Assembly (NCBI GenBank): GCA_900763965.1
Contig: CAAFMG010000032.1
Location: forward strand, 1-12,480
Direction of reading: 5' to 3'
Origin: an uncultured Oscillospiraceae bacterium
Lineage (GTDB): Bacteria; Bacillota; Clostridia; Oscillospirales; Oscillospiraceae
Length of the DNA stretch: 12,480 bases
This document shows, one piece after another, positions 1-6,553 of the stretch; within the stretch, counting starts at the first letter, position 1; each line of letters opens with the position of its first letter. The position numbers and the translations under genes were made by a program. The notes beneath the pieces are model-generated. The model saw only the letters and a list, made by a program, of their open reading frames with translations, ran no database searches and was not told the origin of the DNA.

Positions 1-330
1 ACGATTGCGTTCGTAGGGGTGGTGCGCCGCGCAGCGAATCAAAACCCAATGATCGCCGGGGGCGATCACTCAATAACATTACGGATATCATCCGCCCGCC
101 AACGTGGCAAATTTCTGAGCAGAACCGAATTGGCCCCGCAATGTAACGATGTTGCCAAATGTACCATGTTTCGACATGATATCACCGAATTTCGTTTGCA
201 AATGTTCGATACTACCATTGTCGGCGCAATGCGCCGACGTTGTTTCCCCGCCGGGGAAACAACCGGGAAGATGATATCTTCCCCTACAAAGACATACCGC
301 ATCGTACATGGTGCATAATTTGCGGATAGC
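1..330. repeat. Hairpin-rich non-coding region (tandem short-loop inverted repeats)
   Basis: No credible gene is seen here; the open frames on both strands have no good ribosome binding site and look like no family I know. Perfect inverted repeats with three-base spacers follow one another: 23-33 (4 bp), 50-68 (8 bp), 82-94 (5 bp), 98-108 (4 bp), 220-238 (8 bp), 239-263 (11 bp) and 265-283 (8 bp). Further hairpins with four-base loops lie at 138-155, 165-178 and 299-314. The stems at 138-155 and 299-314 need G-U pairs, which work only in plus-strand RNA. The region may continue left of the window. It could be a structured RNA, an imperfect dispersed repeat, or DNA that folds when single-stranded; I cannot choose between these. 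Confidence 0.55.
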
Positions 331-372
331 AACGATGATTGAGTCCGTAGAGGCGGATGATCCCTATTCTAC

Positions 373-423
373 AAAAAAGCCTGTTGCAAATACCGCCTTT
401 CGGTATTTGCAACAGGCAATTTT
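373..423 (-). terminator. Rho-independent terminator of the MarR-ABC operon
   Basis: A perfect 17-bp stem (379-395 with 401-417) closes a five-base loop, CCTTT. Read on the minus strand, it follows the stop codon of the last ABC gene directly and ends in six T (complement of 373-378). On the plus strand a T run also follows (421-425), so it may work in both directions. Confidence 0.93.
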
Positions 424-2322
424 TTATTCCAGCTCAAATGCGCCGGTATAGAGCTGATAGTAGGTTCCCTTCTGGGCGATCAGATCCTCGTGGGTGCCCC
501 GTTCGATGATGCGGCCGTGGTCGAGAACCATGATGCAGTCGGAATTCATAATGGTGGACAGGCGGTGGGCGATGACAAACACGGTGCGGCCCTTCATCAG
601 GGCATCCATGCCGTCCTGCACCAGCTTTTCGGTGCGGGTATCAATGGAGGAGGTGGCCTCGTCCAGGATCATCACCGGGGGATCCGCCACTGCCGCCCGG
701 GCAATGGCGATCAGCTGCCGCTGACCCTGGGACAGGCTGGCGCCGTTTCCGGTCAGTTCCGTGTCGTAGCCCTTGGGCAGGCGGAGGATAAAGTCATGGG
801 CGTTTGCCAGCTTGGCGGCGGCGATACATTCTTCGTCGGTGGCATCCAGCTTGCCGTAGCGGATGTTGTCCATCACCGTGCCGGTAAAGAGGTTGGTCTC
901 CTGCAAAACAATGCCCAGAGAGCGGCGCAGATCGGCCTTGCGGATCTTGTTGATGTTGATGCCGTCATAGCGGATCTTGCCGTCACCGATGTCATAGAAG
1001 CGGTTGAGCAGGTTGGTGATGGTGGTCTTGCCTGCGCCGGTGGCACCCACAAAGGCGATCTTCTGGCCGGGGTAGGCATACAGGGTCACATCGTGCAGCA
1101 CGGTCTTTTCCGGGACATAGCCGAAGTCCACATCCTGCATGGTGATATCGCCCTTGAGTTCCTTGTAGGTGACGGTGCCATCGGCCTTGTGGGGATGCTT
1201 CCAGGCCCAGCGGCCGGTGTGCTCCGGGGTCTCGGTGATGTTGCCGTTTTCGTCAATCTTGGCATTGACCAGGGTGACATAGCCCTCGTCCTGCTCCGGC
1301 TCCTGATCCATCAGATCAAAGATCCGCTCCGCACCGGCCAGTGCCATGACCACGGAGTTGATCTGGTTAGAGACCTGGGAAATGGGCATATTCAGACTCC
1401 GGGACAGGAGCATAAAGGTCATCAGGCTGCCCAGGGTGATCATCTTTCCATCGGAAGCCACCACCAGGATGCCGCCAACCACTGCCAGAATGGCGTACTG
1501 GATGTAGCCCAGATTGTTATTCACAGGGCCCATCATGTTGCTCAGCCGTCCGGCGGTGTAGGCGTTGCGGCACAGCTCTTCGTTCAGGGCATCAAACTCC
1601 CGCTTGCAGGTTTCCTCGTGGGTAAAGACCTTGACCACCTTCTGACCGCTGATCATCTCCTCCACATAGCCGTTCACCGCACCCAAGGAGCGCTGCTGAC
1701 CGACAAAGTAGCCGGAAGCCTTGCCCACCACCTTGACGGTGATGGCCATGATCCCCGCAACGGTAACGAGAGTCACCAGGGTGAGGATCCAGGAGGTGCA
1801 GATCATGGTGATGAGGATCACCGCCACGGTGACAGCAGAGGAAATGGTCTGGGGAATGGACTGGGAGATCATCTGCCGCAGGGTATCAATGTCGCTGGTG
1901 TACCGGGACATGATATTGCCGGCGGTGTTGGAATCAAAGTAGCGCAGAGGCAGACGCTGCATTTTGGCAAACATCTCGTCCCGGATGGTTTTCTGGGTGC
2001 CCTGACTGACGGTGACCATCAGATACTGCTGCAAGAAGGAGGCCAGAATGCCGCAACCGAAGATACAGGCAATGCCTGTCAGATACCGCAGCAGCGGGGC
2101 AAAGTCCGTAGAGCCGGAGGCCACCATGGGCAGAATAAAGTTATCCACCAGGCTGCCGATATTCTTACTGCCGGTGGTCTGGGCGAATGCGGTGATCACA
2201 ATGCACACCAGCACGGCGATCAGGTTGGCAGTGTACTGCTTCATGTAGCCCAGAAGCCGCAGGAAGGTCTTTTTCGGATCCTTGGCCTTGCGGCCGTCAC
2301 CGCGCATTTTCATTGCTGCCAT
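424..2322 (-). CDS. ABC exporter half-transporter, catalytic-site subunit (TM288/YheH/LmrD-like)
   Basis: This 632-residue protein has an N-terminal six-helix exporter membrane domain (about residues 20-335) and a C-terminal ATPase domain. The motifs are canonical: Walker A GATGAGKTT (426-434), Q-loop Gln474, signature LSQGQ (530-534), Walker B MILDE with catalytic Glu555, and switch His586. A charged, Trp-containing insert of about 45 residues (about 350-395) separates the two domains; I recall such a linker from clostridial relatives. The start overlaps the stop of the upstream ABC gene by one base (TAATG), which suggests translational coupling and a 1:1 heterodimer. Family knowledge points to ATP-driven export of drugs, lipids or peptides from the cytoplasmic membrane; the substrate cannot be read from sequence. 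Starts at Met4 or Met6 are also possible. Confidence 0.95.
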   Translation of the reverse strand: MAAMKMRGDGRKAKDPKKTFLRLLGYMKQYTANLIAVLVCIVITAFAQTTGSKNIGSLVDNFILPMVASGSTDFAPLLRYLTGIACIFGCGILASFLQQYLMVTVSQGTQKTIRDEMFAKMQRLPLRYFDSNTAGNIMSRYTSDIDTLRQMISQSIPQTISSAVTVAVILITMICTSWILTLVTLVTVAGIMAITVKVVGKASGYFVGQQRSLGAVNGYVEEMISGQKVVKVFTHEETCKREFDALNEELCRNAYTAGRLSNMMGPVNNNLGYIQYAILAVVGGILVVASDGKMITLGSLMTFMLLSRSLNMPISQVSNQINSVVMALAGAERIFDLMDQEPEQDEGYVTLVNAKIDENGNITETPEHTGRWAWKHPHKADGTVTYKELKGDITMQDVDFGYVPEKTVLHDVTLYAYPGQKIAFVGATGAGKTTITNLLNRFYDIGDGKIRYDGININKIRKADLRRSLGIVLQETNLFTGTVMDNIRYGKLDATDEECIAAAKLANAHDFILRLPKGYDTELTGNGASLSQGQRQLIAIARAAVADPPVMILDEATSSIDTRTEKLVQDGMDALMKGRTVFVIAHRLSTIMNSDCIMVLDHGRIIERGTHEDLIAQKGTYYQLYTGAFELE

Positions 2323-4070
2323 TATTCCTCGCCCCCTTTCTGCTGAGAGTAATAGACTTCCTGATAAATGGTGGAGGACTTGAGAAGTTCCTCATGGGTG
2401 CCCACATCACGGATCATGCCGTTGTCCATCACCACGATCATGTCCGCATCCTGAACCGAGGAGATCCGCTGGGCAATGATCAGCTTGGTGGTGCCGGGAA
2501 TCTCCTGGCGGAAGGCCTGACGGATCATGGCATCGGTGTGGGTATCCACCGCAGAGGTGGAGTCATCCAAAATCAGGATCTTGGGATTTTTCAGCAGCGC
2601 CCGGGCGATGCACAGCCGCTGCTTCTGCCCGCCGCAGACATTGGTGCCTCCCTGCTCAATCTTGTGGTCATAGCCCTCAGGGAAGGCCATGATAAAGTCA
2701 TGGGCGCAGGCCAGACGGCAGGCCCGGATCAGCTCCTCATCGGTGGCGTTGGGGTTGCCCCAGCGCAGATTTTCCTTGATGGTGCCGGAGAACAGCACAT
2801 TCTTTTGCAGCACCATGGCCACATTGTTCCGCAGCACCTCCAGATCATAGCGGCGCACATCCACGCCGCCCACCTTCAGGCAGCCTTCGCTGACATCATA
2901 CAGCCGGGGGATCAGCTGCACCAGGGTGGTCTTGCTGGAGCCGGTGCCGCCCAGAATACCCACCGTAGCCCCGGAGGGAATGGTGAGATTCACACCCTTC
3001 AGTGCCCGGTGCTGGGCAGTGCTGCTGTAGCGGAAGGACACATTTTCAAAGGAAATGGAGCCGTCAGCCACCTGGGTCACGGCATTTTCCGCCGGGGAAT
3101 CCAGATCGGCGGTTTCACTCAGGATCTGGCAGCAGCGGTTCATGGGAGAACGGGCCATGGTCATCATCACAAACACCATGGACAGCATCATCAGGCTGGA
3201 CAAAATCTGGGTCACATAGGTGAACATGGAGCTGAGCTGGCCGGTGGTCAGACCCAGCGCCTCCTGATTGCCGGAGGCCACCACCATGTGGGCACCCAGC
3301 CAGGAAATGGCCAGCATACAGCCATAGACACACAGCTGCATAATGGGGTTGTTCAGCGCCAGAATCCGCTCAGCCTTGCAGAAGTCCCGGTAGATGCTGT
3401 CGGAAATATCGTTGAATTTCTGGATCTCCCGATCCTCCCGGACAAAGGACTTGACCACCCGGATGCCGTGGACATTCTCCTGCACCACGTTGTTCAGCCG
3501 GTCGTAGGTCTTAAACACCCGGTCAAAGATCCGGAACACCTTGGGAACCAGAGCCACCAGCGCCGCCACCAGAATCGGCAGAGCCACGCAGAACACCAGG
3601 CTCAGCTTCAGGCTGATGCGCACAGAGGATACCATGGCCAGAATCAGCATCATGGGGCAGCGCACCGCCATGCGGATCATCATCTGGAAGGCCATCTGCA
3701 AATTGGCCACATCCGAGGTCAGACGGGTGACGATGGAGGAGGTGGAAAATTTGTCAATGTTGGAAAAGCTGAAGTTCTGCACATTGTAGAACATATCATG
3801 GCGCAGATTCTTGGCAAAGCCGGTGGCGGCCTTGGAGGCCAGGGTGGCAGAGGCCACGCCGAACATCAGCGAGCACACCGCCAGAATCACCAGGTTCACC
3901 GCCTGCTGCACCACTACGGAAATATTCTGCTGGCTGATACCGTAGTCATAGAGCTTTGCCATGGCCAGGGGGATCAGCACTTCCATGCTGACCTCACCGA
4001 TCATGCAGATCGGGCTGCCAATGGCCGCCCATTTGTATTCCCGGATGCACCGGGAAAGCCGTTTGATCAT
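2322..4070 (-). CDS. ABC exporter half-transporter, degenerate-site subunit (TM287/YheI/LmrC-like)
   Basis: This 582-residue membrane-domain plus ATPase-domain protein is the partner of the next gene. Its own nucleotide site is degenerate: Walker A reads GGTGSSKTT (374-382), with Ser379 where Gly usually precedes the Lys; the Walker B catalytic Glu is Asp503 (LILDD); and the switch His is Gln534 (IIAQR). The signature is VCGGQ (478-482), with Cys479 replacing the usual Ser, encoded by TGC at 2634-2636. In heterodimeric exporters such as TM287/288 this subunit lends its signature to the good site formed by the partner's Walker motifs, so Cys479 would sit at the active site. AAGGAGG lies about 11 bases before the ATG, inside the end of the MarR gene; the two genes are three bases apart (4071-4073). 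Confidence 0.95.
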   Translation of the reverse strand: MIKRLSRCIREYKWAAIGSPICMIGEVSMEVLIPLAMAKLYDYGISQQNISVVVQQAVNLVILAVCSLMFGVASATLASKAATGFAKNLRHDMFYNVQNFSFSNIDKFSTSSIVTRLTSDVANLQMAFQMMIRMAVRCPMMLILAMVSSVRISLKLSLVFCVALPILVAALVALVPKVFRIFDRVFKTYDRLNNVVQENVHGIRVVKSFVREDREIQKFNDISDSIYRDFCKAERILALNNPIMQLCVYGCMLAISWLGAHMVVASGNQEALGLTTGQLSSMFTYVTQILSSLMMLSMVFVMMTMARSPMNRCCQILSETADLDSPAENAVTQVADGSISFENVSFRYSSTAQHRALKGVNLTIPSGATVGILGGTGSSKTTLVQLIPRLYDVSEGCLKVGGVDVRRYDLEVLRNNVAMVLQKNVLFSGTIKENLRWGNPNATDEELIRACRLACAHDFIMAFPEGYDHKIEQGGTNVCGGQKQRLCIARALLKNPKILILDDSTSAVDTHTDAMIRQAFRQEIPGTTKLIIAQRISSVQDADMIVVMDNGMIRDVGTHEELLKSSTIYQEVYYSQQKGGEE

Positions 4071-4073
4071 ATT

Positions 4074-4526
4074 TTATTCTTCCTCCTTGGGATAGGTTGG
4101 GTTTGGGGCAATGCCCATATTGGCAATGGCCCGCCGCAGAAGCCGGGCAAACTGTTCCTGCTCCTGGGGGGTAAAATCCTGCACCATCTGCCCCTCGATC
4201 TGCTGCATATTCTTTTTCATGTGCTGATGACACGCCTGCCCCTTGGCGCATACATAGATGCGCTTGCACCGACGGTCGGCGGCATCCGGCTTCAGCTCCA
4301 CAAAGCCCTTCTGCTCCAGCCGGGACAGGATCCCGGATACGGTGGGATGGGTCAGATGCAGTGCCTCCTCCACATCCCTGGGACAGGGGGGCTGATCCTG
4401 ATGGGACAGAAAGCCCATCACATGACCCTGCGCCGGGGTCAGCTCCATTTCCTCCAGGGCACGGGTAAAGCACTGGTTGGTTCCCCAATACAAAACCCTT
4501 ACCAGGCTGCCGTAAGAAAACTGCAT
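4074..4526 (-). CDS. MarR-family transcriptional regulator
   Basis: A 150-residue winged-helix regulator. The recognition helix is at about residues 60-73, followed by a wing with the family-typical Asp-Arg-Arg (84-86). The frame stays open to 4595, but I chose the ATG at 4526 because GGAGGT lies nine bases upstream and because the promoter and operator would fall inside a longer protein. It heads an operon with two ABC exporter genes, and by analogy with similar loci it probably represses the operon and releases DNA when a ligand, often the exported compound, binds. Two Cys in the wing region (87 and 93) and Cys99 could allow redox or metal sensing; that is speculation. MarR proteins act as dimers. 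Confidence 0.93.
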   Translation of the reverse strand: MQFSYGSLVRVLYWGTNQCFTRALEEMELTPAQGHVMGFLSHQDQPPCPRDVEEALHLTHPTVSGILSRLEQKGFVELKPDAADRRCKRIYVCAKGQACHQHMKKNMQQIEGQMVQDFTPQEQEQFARLLRRAIANMGIAPNPTYPKEEE

Positions 4527-4548
4527 TTTCGCTTCACCTCCAAAAATA

Positions 4549-4562
4549 CGTAGCGAGCTACG
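4549..4562. promoter_or_regulatory. Palindromic candidate operator for the MarR repressor
   Basis: A perfect 6-2-6 inverted repeat, CGTAGC-GA-GCTACG, lies between the predicted -10 box and the ribosome binding site of the MarR gene and covers the expected transcription start (about 4560). This position fits autorepression by a dimeric MarR protein. Binding is inferred. Confidence 0.65.
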
Positions 4563-4566
4563 CATT

Positions 4567-4595
4567 ATTCTAGCACAGTATTTTTTTGAATACAA
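4567..4595 (-). promoter_or_regulatory. SigA-type promoter of the MarR-ABC operon
   Basis: On the minus strand, TTGTAT (4590-4595) and TAGAAT (4567-4572) are separated by 17 bases. A TG one base upstream of the -10 hexamer makes it an extended -10. Transcription would begin near 4560. Confidence 0.7.
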
Positions 4596-4675
4596 GAGGT
4601 TTGAAAAAAGTTTACATTTTCCTGTTTTTTCCCGGTACTGCCTCTGCCTGCGCCCTGTCCGATGGGGGTTTCGGA

Positions 4676-4704
4676 TTGACAGGGCCGGGGCTTCTGGTTA
4701 TAAT
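4676..4704 (+). promoter_or_regulatory. Consensus SigA promoter of the rRNA methyltransferase gene
   Basis: TTGACA (4676-4681) and TATAAT (4699-4704) both match the consensus exactly, with the ideal 17-base spacer. The leader would be only about 20 bases long, so expression is probably strong and constitutive. Confidence 0.92.
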
Positions 4705-4732
4705 GAACAAAAAACCAGTGAGGAGAGTCCCT

Positions 4733-5536
4733 ATGCACCTGATGGAACTGCACGATTTTTCTGCGCCGGAGCTGGATGTCTACGCCCGGCTCACCGAAGC
4801 CCAGCTGCTCAACCGCCACAATTTAAAGGAAGGTCTGTTCATCGCCGAAAGCCCCAAGGTCATCAGCCGGGCACTGGATGCCGGGTGTGAGCCGGTGTCC
4901 ATTCTGGTGGAGACTGCCCACATCCGCTCGGAAAGCCTGGAGGTGATCCGGCGCTGCGGGGACATTCCCGTTTTCACCGCCCCCTTTGATGTGCTGACCC
5001 AGCTGACCGGATACCAGCTGACCCGGGGAATGCTCTGCGCCATGCGCCGCCCGCCCCTGCCCACGGTGGAGGATATCTGCCGGACAGCCCGCCGGGTGGC
5101 GGTTTTGGAGGATGTGATGAACCCCACCAACCTGGGGGCCATTTTCCGCAGTGCCGCCGCCCTGGGGATGGATGCGGTTCTGCTGACCCCCGCCTGCTCC
5201 AACCCGCTGTACCGCCGCTCCTGCCGGGTGAGCATGGGCACCGTGTTCCAGGTCCCCTGGACCTATCTGGATCCCAACTGGCCGGAGACTCTGAGACGCA
5301 TGGGCTTTTCCACCTGCGCCATGGCCTTGCGGGATGACTCCTATTCCATTGACGACCCCGCCCTTCGTGCCGTGGAAAAGCTGGCAGTGGTGCTGGGCAC
5401 CGAAGGAGACGGTCTGGCCAACAGCACCATCGCCGCCTGCGATTACACCGTCAAGATCCCCATGGCCCACGGAGTAGACTCCCTAAACGTAGCCGCCGCC
5501 AGCGCCGTGGCCTTCTGGGAACTGCGGGCAAGATAG
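4733..5536 (+). CDS. TrmH/SpoU-family RNA 2'-O-ribose methyltransferase
   Basis: A 267-residue protein with an N-terminal substrate-binding domain (about 1-110) and a C-terminal SPOUT domain that uses S-adenosylmethionine. The three SpoU motifs are visible: NPTNLGAIFRSA with the catalytic Arg139, LGTEGDGL (221-228), and IPM...SLNVAAA (242-256). The family methylates ribose 2'-OH groups in 23S rRNA or tRNA; the exact target nucleotide cannot be predicted. The ATG at 4733 has AGGAG seven bases upstream and follows the promoter; an in-frame extension to 4586 would run through that promoter, so I rejected it. The length is normal for the family. It is transcribed divergently from the MarR operon and probably alone. 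Confidence 0.93.
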   Translation: MHLMELHDFSAPELDVYARLTEAQLLNRHNLKEGLFIAESPKVISRALDAGCEPVSILVETAHIRSESLEVIRRCGDIPVFTAPFDVLTQLTGYQLTRGMLCAMRRPPLPTVEDICRTARRVAVLEDVMNPTNLGAIFRSAAALGMDAVLLTPACSNPLYRRSCRVSMGTVFQVPWTYLDPNWPETLRRMGFSTCAMALRDDSYSIDDPALRAVEKLAVVLGTEGDGLANSTIAACDYTVKIPMAHGVDSLNVAAASAVAFWELRAR

Positions 5537-5660
5537 CCTTTCCCTGTGCCAGAAAACCGGCATCAGCTGCATGATAAGAAATGATCGCGGCTCCCCTTCC
5601 GGATGGTAACAGCCGGATGCAGACAGTTGTCAAAGGGCAGCAGCTGCGTATTTTTGATAC
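5537..5660. other. Non-coding spacer after the methyltransferase gene
   Basis: First part of a 370-base gap. I see only a weak hairpin near 5547-5562 and two CCGGATG copies (5600-5606 and 5613-5619). No gene or clear terminator is visible here. Confidence 0.5.
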
Positions 5661-5718
5661 TGAACTCCAATTAAAATCTTTAAAAAAGATTTTAATTGCC
5701 TGAAGGGCATGGAGTTCA
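5661..5718. repeat. Three-way-junction inverted repeat
   Basis: An outer 8-bp stem (TGAACTCC 5661-5668 with GGAGTTCA 5711-5718) encloses two hairpins packed with almost no unpaired bases: an AT-rich 13-bp stem (5669-5681 with 5685-5697, loop AAA) and a small stem (5698-5701 with 5705-5708, loop GAA). It is the first unit of a hairpin chain extending to 5817. It may be a structured RNA or part of a small non-autonomous mobile element. Confidence 0.6.
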
Positions 5719-5725
5719 TATGAGA

Positions 5726-5765
5726 CTTGTTTTGTGATTTCTTTCCTTATAAATCACAAAACAGG
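5726..5765. repeat. Long AT-rich inverted repeat (15 pairs)
   Basis: Bases 5726-5740 pair with 5751-5765 in 15 pairs, one of them T-G, around a ten-base loop. No T run follows on either strand, so it is not a typical terminator. A short hairpin (5769-5780, loop GTCA) follows. Confidence 0.6.
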
Positions 5766-5785
5766 CAGTGCCGTCAGGCGATGCC

Positions 5786-5817
5786 TTCCTGATTAAAATT
5801 AAGATTTTAATCAGGAA
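5786..5817. repeat. Perfect 14-bp AT-rich inverted repeat
   Basis: TTCCTGATTAAAAT (5786-5799) pairs perfectly with 5804-5817 around a TAAG loop. The stem shares AAGATTTTAAT with the first unit (5686-5696 and 5801-5811), and ATTAAAATCTT at 5670-5680 is inverted relative to 5801-5811. This suggests a common origin or terminal inverted repeats about 140 bases apart. Confidence 0.6.
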
Positions 5818-5851
5818 AGAGTATGAAAATGCCCGCATCCAATAAACAGAA

Positions 5852-5901
5852 AGCCTGCTGCAAGTGCGCCTCCCTTGAGGATGCGCCGCTTGCAGCAGGC
5901 T
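5852..5901. terminator. Bidirectional terminator between the methyltransferase and HAD genes
   Basis: A 13-bp perfect stem (AGCCTGCTGCAAG 5852-5864 with 5889-5901) encloses a second stem (5866-5872 with GAGG and GCGC at 5877-5886). On the plus strand TGTTTTTT follows (5901-5908), giving a strong terminator for the methyltransferase transcript. On the minus strand the tail is weaker (TTTCTGTTTATT) and follows the HAD gene. Confidence 0.85.
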
Positions 5902-5906
5902 GTTTT

Positions 5907-6473
5907 TTACCATTTCCAGGGTACGATGGTGCCGTCCTTCTCGATGGTGAAGGCGTGGTCGGCGATGTTTGCCAAGGGGGTATCGGCTTTGGAGTCGGAG
6001 TAGAAGTTATCACAGTGGGTGATGCCCATCTGCTCCTTCAACCGGACGATCTTTTCCGGGCCCCAGCAGTTGAAACCGGTGTACTTGCCTGTTTTGGCAT
6101 CCACCCGGGAGGCCATCAGGTGCCGGATCCCCAGCCGGCGGCAAATAGGCTCCAGCAGGAACTCCGGGGATGCGGAAATCAGGATGTCATCCTCCCGCTG
6201 CTGCTTTCCCGGATACCAGGGGAAGATGTTCTTCTCATGGGTGTCCCAGAATTCCTCCACCAGTGCCTGGGCATCATAGCCTGTAAAGATCCGGAAGAAC
6301 CGCTCCTTCATGGCGGTTTTGTCCGAGATCCTCAGTACATAGTACCCCACCGCCGCCAGTCCCATCTCCGGCAGAAACCGCACCAGTGCAGGGTGCTTTT
6401 TCAGGGAGAATTTCAAAAAATCCATAGTGCTGTCCCCGGCATACAGGGTGCCGTCAAAATCGTAAATGTTCAT
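5907..6473 (-). CDS. HAD-superfamily hydrolase, subfamily IB (phosphoserine phosphatase-like)
   Basis: A 188-residue HAD phosphatase. Motif I is DFDGT (Asp5 nucleophile, Asp7 acid/base), motif II is Ser100 in ILISAS, motif III is Lys141 and motif IV is SDSKAD with Asp160 and Asp164, which bind magnesium. A cap domain follows motif I (about 15-90). Family members remove phosphate from small molecules such as phosphoserine or act on lipid phosphates; the substrate here is unknown. The ATG at 6473 has GGAGG five bases upstream; a TTG start at 6503 would add ten residues and is less likely. The stop codon overlaps the T run of the terminator. A promoter just upstream suggests transcription separate from the PucR-type gene. 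Confidence 0.9.
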   Translation of the reverse strand: MNIYDFDGTLYAGDSTMDFLKFSLKKHPALVRFLPEMGLAAVGYYVLRISDKTAMKERFFRIFTGYDAQALVEEFWDTHEKNIFPWYPGKQQREDDILISASPEFLLEPICRRLGIRHLMASRVDAKTGKYTGFNCWGPEKIVRLKEQMGITHCDNFYSDSKADTPLANIADHAFTIEKDGTIVPWKW

Positions 6474-6512
6474 AATGCCCTCCCAAACCAGGCTTTTTGT
6501 CAATTTCTTTCC

Positions 6513-6541
6513 ATTATAGCGAACCTGACCGCCAAATGCAA
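6513..6541 (-). promoter_or_regulatory. Promoter of the HAD hydrolase gene
   Basis: On the minus strand, TTGCAT (6536-6541) and TATAAT (6513-6518) are 17 bases apart. The -10 box is perfect and the -35 box weak. It lies in the 80-base gap between the PucR-type and HAD genes. Confidence 0.65.
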
Positions 6542-6553
6542 CCCCGTGATGCC

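Noticed and set aside
19..332. Overlapping small open frames on both strands at the left edge
   Set aside because: No ribosome binding site, overlapping each other in a hairpin array, no recognisable protein features.
490..4553. Two very long open frames (618 and 746 codons) on the plus strand opposite the ABC and MarR genes
   Set aside because: They are rich in His, Gly and Gln as expected from antisense reading of GC-rich genes, lack family motifs, and lie opposite genes with clear catalytic motifs.
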